Assembly (NCBI GenBank): GCA_934434555.1 | Contig: CAKRZX010000030.1 | Coordinates: forward strand, 1 to 24,367 | Direction of reading: 5' to 3' | Source: an uncultured Clostridia bacterium | GTDB taxonomy: Bacteria > Bacillota > Clostridia > Christensenellales > QALW01 | Length of the DNA stretch: 24,367 bases | Shown: positions 21,419 through 24,367 of the stretch, one piece after another | How the letters are laid out: every line of letters starts with the position of its first letter | Numbering within the stretch: the first letter of the stretch is position 1 | Position numbers and translations under genes: made by a program | The notes under the pieces: model-generated | Told to the model about the DNA's origin: nothing | What the model saw: only the letters and a program-made list of their open reading frames with translations | Database searches by the model: none

Positions 21419-21862
21419 ACGAACAGTTCATTCAGTATTGCCGTCCATGCGCTGGTCTATCTCAATCACATGGAAAAGGTACTCAGCAGCGAGGAACTGG
21501 CACAGAATGTCTGTACCAATCCTGTGCTGATACGCAAGGTTATGTCCAAGCTGAAAAAGGCAGGCTTTGTGAGTACAAAGGGCGGCAACAACGGAGGATA
21601 TATTTTTATCGCCGATGCCGATAAACTCACACTGGAACAGATCGCAGAGGCGATAGACGCAAAATTTGTCGGTTCGCCGTGGAGAAGCGGTGACATGAAT
21701 AAGGAGTGCTTGATCGCTTCGGGAATGGGTGAAATTATGCAGAACATTTACCGGCAGCTTGATGAGAATTGCAAAAAAAGTCTGCGTGGCATTACTGTGG
21801 CGGATATTGACCGAAGGATACTGAAACATGGAATGGAGCAGACAGTCAATGAAGAATTATAG
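21419..21862 (+). CDS. Rrf2-family transcriptional regulator with unusual start codon
   Basis: The Rrf2 winged helix needs residues upstream of the first ATG (21470): the preceding frame reads NSSFSIAVHALVYLNHMEKV, which is the normal Rrf2 helix 1, followed by SSEELAQNVCTNPVLIRKVM, KAGFVSTKGGNNGGYIFI and LTLEQIAEAID. AAGGAGG (21404-21410) points to initiation at ACG 21419 (8-nt spacing); ATT 21413 is too close and no ATG, GTG or TTG is in frame. An ATG-to-ACG change is likely. The three-cysteine iron-sulfur cluster motif of IscR/NsrR is absent (Cys in helix 2 and near MNKECLI only), so it is nearer the YwnA-type, possibly thiol-sensing, group. It probably represses itself and the cluster downstream. 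Confidence 0.8.
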   Translation, partial: TNSSFSIAVHALVYLNHMEKVLSSEELAQNVCTNPVLIRKVMSKLKKAGFVSTKGGNNGGYIFIADADKLTLEQIAEAIDAKFVGSPWRSGDMNKECLIASGMGEIMQNIYRQLDENCKKSLRGITVADIDRRILKHGMEQTVNEEL

Positions 21863-21897
21863 CCGAAAAGTCGGTGCAACTTTCATTTCTTTATTCC

Positions 21898-22151
21898 GAT
21901 AAGAAGTCGTCTTTTGCACTGCGTCTGTTTTTCTCTGCCGACAAATTTGAAGGCGCCGGCCGGCATTCTCAAAACCGATATAGCTCCTGCAGCCTTTAAC
22001 TGCATGACGAAAGCCGCGGAATGTGCTGAGCGAGGTGCGCAGCATTGCAGGAGATTTCCGCCTCAGTTATGGGTTTGATGACGCTCCCGATTCGCCGAGC
22101 GGTGTGCGCTGCTGTATCAACGGTGCTGCCCAGTATTTTGCCCTCCGGTAA
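21898..22151 (+). pseudogene. Decayed coding remnant between the Rrf2 and CcdA genes
   Basis: Three different frames in succession read like one protein: DKKSSFALRLFFSADKFEGA (from 21898), then AGILKTDIAPAAFNCMTKAA, then VRSIAGDFRLSYGFDDAPDS and GVRCCINGAAQYFA, ending near 22151. At least two frameshifts separate them. I do not recognise the family; the sense of each segment and the absence of alternative features suggest a pseudogene. The remainder of 21863-22217 contains only the ribosome site of the next gene (AAAGGAG, about 22205). Confidence 0.4.
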
Positions 22152-22217
22152 AAAAACGGAAGCCGAGGACTATTGTCATCTGCTTTACATCTTTGATTGA
22201 CAAGAAAGGAGTTTGAT

Positions 22218-22871
22218 ATGGAATTTGCGATTACATTTCTTGAAGGCTTTATTTCCTTCATTTCCCCATGTATGCTGCCGCTTTTACCGCTGTATATTTC
22301 ATATTTTGCGGGCGGAGCGGACAAAAAGCATAAAGTGTTTTTGAGAGCACTCAGTTTTGTGTTGGGCTTCACTGTCGTTTTCAGTGTGCTCGGGCTGTTT
22401 GCCGGCACGATCGGCGCTTTTTTGAGAGAATATAAGACCGTTGTCAACATTATAGGGGGACTGTTGATCGTTGTGTTCGGTCTGTCTTATATGGAGTTTA
22501 TTAAGCTTCCGTTCTTCAAGGGGATGCAGAGTGGGCGGACGGCTGATACCGCAGTCTCGGCATTTCTGTTCGGTGTTGTTTATTCTGTAAGCTTGACGCC
22601 GTGTATTGGAGCCTTTCTCGGTTCGGCACTGGCACTTGCCGGGGCATCCGGTACTGCGGTCAAAGGAGTCCTGCTCCTTGTTACATATTCCCTGGGGCTT
22701 GGCGTGCCGTTTCTTTTATCGGCACTGCTTATTGAAAAACTGAATACGGCTTTCACATTCATTAAGCAGCATTACCGTGTTATTAACATTATCTGCGGCA
22801 GCTTTCTGATCCTTGTAGGTGTTCTCATGGCCTGCGGGTTAATGGATGCTGTTGTATCAATCTTTTCATAG
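22218..22871 (+). CDS. ccdA: CcdA-like cytochrome c biogenesis/thiol-reductant membrane protein
   Basis: A 217-residue integral membrane protein with six predicted helices. The two CcdA/DsbD signature cysteines are present in pseudo-symmetric positions: FISFISPCMLPLLPLYISYF in helix 1 and SLTPCIGAFLGSALALA in helix 4. CcdA carries reducing equivalents from cytoplasmic thioredoxin across the membrane to extracytoplasmic thiol-disulfide proteins. The start is ATG 22218, 6-7 nt after AAAGGAG; an in-frame TTG at 22197 precedes that site. The next gene encodes a membrane-anchored TlpA-like thioredoxin 13 bp downstream, its natural electron acceptor. Regulation by the Rrf2 protein is inferred from position. 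Confidence 0.93.
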   Translation: MEFAITFLEGFISFISPCMLPLLPLYISYFAGGADKKHKVFLRALSFVLGFTVVFSVLGLFAGTIGAFLREYKTVVNIIGGLLIVVFGLSYMEFIKLPFFKGMQSGRTADTAVSAFLFGVVYSVSLTPCIGAFLGSALALAGASGTAVKGVLLLVTYSLGLGVPFLLSALLIEKLNTAFTFIKQHYRVINIICGSFLILVGVLMACGLMDAVVSIFS

Positions 22872-22883
22872 GAGGGAATTAAA

Positions 22884-23834
22884 GTGAAGTTTGACCCGAC
22901 AAAATTCAGGTTGCCGGGATTTATTCAAAAATTGCTGCAAAACAGGCAGATGAAATATGTGTTGCTTGTCGTTGCCTTTTCGGTGCTTATTACCGGCGCA
23001 GCAATGGTATACGGTGCGCTTTCAAAGCAATATGAGCAAGAAATCCGGCCGCCCGTCGGTACGGAAGCAGGGTCTGCCGAAACCGCGAATGCGAAAAAAA
23101 ATACCGCAGATTCAACCTCAGGAAGCACGGCTGTGCCAAACACCGCAGAATCGCCGGAAAAAGAAACGGATAGAGTTTCGGAGGCAACAGATCAATCTGC
23201 CCGTACTTCCGGCCAAGACGAAATACAAAAATCGCCGTCGCTTCCCGGAACGTCACAGCAACAGACGAACACGGAAAAGCCGAATAAAACCGAGAATCCT
23301 TCCAAAACCGAAAAACCGGAATCGGATGTGCCGAATACGAATTCTTCTGCTGCGGAACAGCAAAAAACAATTATTCCGGAAGCAACGCCCCCCGCAACGG
23401 ATGATCCTAACAAAAACAACGCTCCGGATTTTACTGTACTTGACGCAAACGGCAAAAAGATTCGCTTGTCGGATAATTTCGGAAAGCCCATCGTTATCAA
23501 CTTTTGGGCAACCTGGTGTCCTCCGTGCAAACAGGAACTTCCGGATTTTGAAAAGCTCCACAAGGAATACGGTGACCGTGTGGTATTTATGATGGTCAAC
23601 CTGACTGACGGATATCGGGATACAATTGACGGAACAAAGCGTTTTGTATCTAAAAACGGATATACATTTCCTTTATACTTTGATACAGAATACAGCGGAG
23701 CTGTTGCATATAATGTTTCTTCTATCCCGCAAACAACCTTTATAGACGCGAACGGAAATGTTTATTCAACACGCATCGGTGCAATGAACGAATCCGTGCT
23801 CCGCAGCTATATCAATGCCATGCTCAGGGGATAA
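22884..23834 (+). CDS. Membrane-anchored TlpA/ResA-like thioredoxin
   Basis: A 316-residue protein with GTG start (22884) after GGAGGG. A short cytoplasmic N-terminus and one membrane helix (about 24-44, YVLLVVAFSVLITGAAMVYG) lead into a 130-residue low-complexity Ser/Thr/Pro/Glu/Lys linker (about 50-178). The TlpA-like thioredoxin domain follows: NAPDFTVLDANGKKIRLSDN, INFWATWCPPCKQELPDFEK with active-site Cys212-Pro-Pro-Cys215, and the cis-proline loop SSIPQTTFID. ResA/TlpA proteins reduce disulfides outside the membrane with electrons from CcdA, whose gene is just upstream. The linker is unusually long and would let the domain reach through the wall. Length of the family without linker is about 170-190. 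Confidence 0.93.
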   Translation: MKFDPTKFRLPGFIQKLLQNRQMKYVLLVVAFSVLITGAAMVYGALSKQYEQEIRPPVGTEAGSAETANAKKNTADSTSGSTAVPNTAESPEKETDRVSEATDQSARTSGQDEIQKSPSLPGTSQQQTNTEKPNKTENPSKTEKPESDVPNTNSSAAEQQKTIIPEATPPATDDPNKNNAPDFTVLDANGKKIRLSDNFGKPIVINFWATWCPPCKQELPDFEKLHKEYGDRVVFMMVNLTDGYRDTIDGTKRFVSKNGYTFPLYFDTEYSGAVAYNVSSIPQTTFIDANGNVYSTRIGAMNESVLRSYINAMLRG

Positions 23835-23838
23835 GGAA

Positions 23839-24069
23839 ATGAAAATTACACCAAGCCCCGATAAAAGCATTGTCAATACGGTCAGGGAGAGTTTTCGGCG
23901 CACCGGCGGCTTTTGCTCTTGCCGACGTGAGAAAAAAGTGGAATACAAATGCATTTGCGATGAGTTCAAAGCGCAGATTGAAGATTCGTTTTTTGAGCTG
24001 GAAGTGATGCTTATACACGACTTTCAATTCTTACGGTTTTGTGACAATTTTCAAGCGTTTTTGCGGTGA
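23839..24069 (+). CDS. Ferredoxin-thioredoxin reductase-like protein with lost C-terminal Cys pair
   Basis: A 76-residue protein starting ATG 23839 (AAGGA upstream, 4 bp after the thioredoxin gene). Residues 1-47 match the catalytic-chain pattern of ferredoxin-thioredoxin reductase: RESFRRTGGFCSC (first CxC), EYKCICDEFKAQI (second CxC). The third element, a C-H-C followed by LYY in known members, is missing; instead the frame reads FFELEVMLIHDFQFLRF to the stop. DNA at about 24000-24020 looks like that region with small deletions. In the plant enzyme the third CxC provides both a cluster ligand and an active-site cysteine, so this protein should be inactive as such. Identification is by pattern only. 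Confidence 0.6.
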   Translation: MKITPSPDKSIVNTVRESFRRTGGFCSCRREKKVEYKCICDEFKAQIEDSFFELEVMLIHDFQFLRFCDNFQAFLR

Positions 24070-24143
24070 ATGGGCTGCTTCGTTTTGCTATACTTATGTT
24101 GCGGAAAGGAAAACCGCAAATAATTATTAAAGGAGCACTTACT

Positions 24144-24367
24144 ATGAAAAACAAAAAAAACGTATTTGCAGCAGCTCTCACACTCGTACTTGCGCTGAGT
24201 ATTGTTACCGTATCTGCAACGGCTGCTTCGGCAAATGTGAAGAAGTCGGGAGAAAATGTGAATGATCCATGCGTTGCCGCTGCAAAGGTTTCCGGCGAAT
24301 GTGTCGGACAGCCGCTTGAAGGCTTTGTTAAAAATCTGAGCTTTCTGAGCGAACAGGAGAAATCGGC
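24144..24367 (+). CDS. Secreted protein, N-terminal part (3' truncated by window edge)
   Basis: ATG 24144 with AAAGGAG (24129-24135) opens a frame to the window end (74 residues seen). A typical Gram-positive signal peptide is present: MKNKKNVFAAALTLVLALSI followed by a small-residue region ending ATAASA, a signal-peptidase I site before NVKK. The mature part contains two cysteines (NDPCVAAAKVSGECVGQPLE) 13 residues apart, which may be a disulfide pair or a redox substrate. Its position after CcdA and TlpA-like genes suggests a client or partner of the extracytoplasmic redox pathway; this is inference. Family not recognised. Confidence 0.75.
   Translation, partial: MKNKKNVFAAALTLVLALSIVTVSATAASANVKKSGENVNDPCVAAAKVSGECVGQPLEGFVKNLSFLSEQEKS

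Noticed and set aside
22957..23592. 211-codon arginine-rich frame in the TlpA-like gene
   Set aside because: It is the shadow of the low-complexity linker of the thioredoxin gene in another frame.
1..24367. CRISPR array, reverse transcriptase/retron or relaxase
   Set aside because: No spaced short repeats, no YxDD protein and no relaxase motif were found; the transfer genes of the element, if any, are outside the window.

Overview
The window looks like accessory DNA from a Gram-positive gut-type Clostridia (Oscillospiraceae/Ruminococcaceae-like). This rests on strong AGGAGG ribosome sites, TTG/GTG starts, sigma-A promoters with 17-bp spacers, and the protein families present: a YolD/Y-polymerase SOS cassette, serine recombinases of the Tn4451/TndX type, MazF, DUF6551-like and DUF6088-like proteins. 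The taxonomic call is an inference. No rRNA, intact tRNA or CRISPR array is present.

Layout. (1) Positions 1-629: C-terminal part of a WYL-domain regulator, closed by a terminator. (2) 700-5065: a tightly packed plus-strand SOS-mutagenesis operon. It encodes a LexA/UmuD-like self-cleaving repressor, a small DUF6504-like protein, an ImmA/IrrE metallopeptidase, a zinc-ribbon protein, a GNAT acetyltransferase, a Y-family DNA polymerase and a YolD-like partner. Four junctions are 4-nt overlaps, and a palindromic operator candidate lies between the promoter and the first gene. (3) 5094-6452: a minus-strand DUF4143 AAA ATPase with its own promoter. (4) 6453-8000: two structured terminator-like RNAs, a possible leader ORF whose stop lies in a hairpin hiding the ribosome site of a sigma-like gene, that gene, then about 580 nt of highly structured non-coding DNA. 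(5) 8001-10721: an unknown gene, an orphan MazF, two ParB-fold proteins and a small conserved-looking protein. (6) 10819-14871: three overlapping large serine recombinase genes, the middle one lacking the catalytic domain. Regions 2-6 are best read as one end of an integrative mobile element; its other end is outside the window.

(7) 15066-18243: a visibly AT-rich, defence-like cassette of a DUF6088-like winged-helix protein and an OLD-family ATPase/TOPRIM nuclease. It is enclosed by two nearly identical ~198-bp direct repeats that fold like a small RNA with a terminator. A 3' tRNA fragment with its own terminator lies just inside the first repeat. (8) 18363-21253: a graveyard of small and broken genes: a two-helix membrane protein, a frameshifted DinB-like gene, a DUF6514-like protein, a serine recombinase C-terminal fragment, an FtsH-like AAA fragment, and a SLOG/DUF1273-like gene with an in-frame stop.

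(9) 21328-24367: an extracytoplasmic thiol-redox cluster under an Rrf2 regulator. It has two perfectly placed operators at a sigma-A promoter, a decayed ORF, a CcdA-like membrane reductant carrier, a membrane-tethered TlpA-like thioredoxin, a ferredoxin-thioredoxin-reductase-like protein that seems to have lost its last cysteine pair, and the start of an exported protein.

The strongest candidates for something undescribed are the repeat-flanked DUF6088/OLD cassette, the structured repeats themselves, the leader-ORF/hairpin control of the sigma-like gene, and the catalytic-domain-less middle recombinase.
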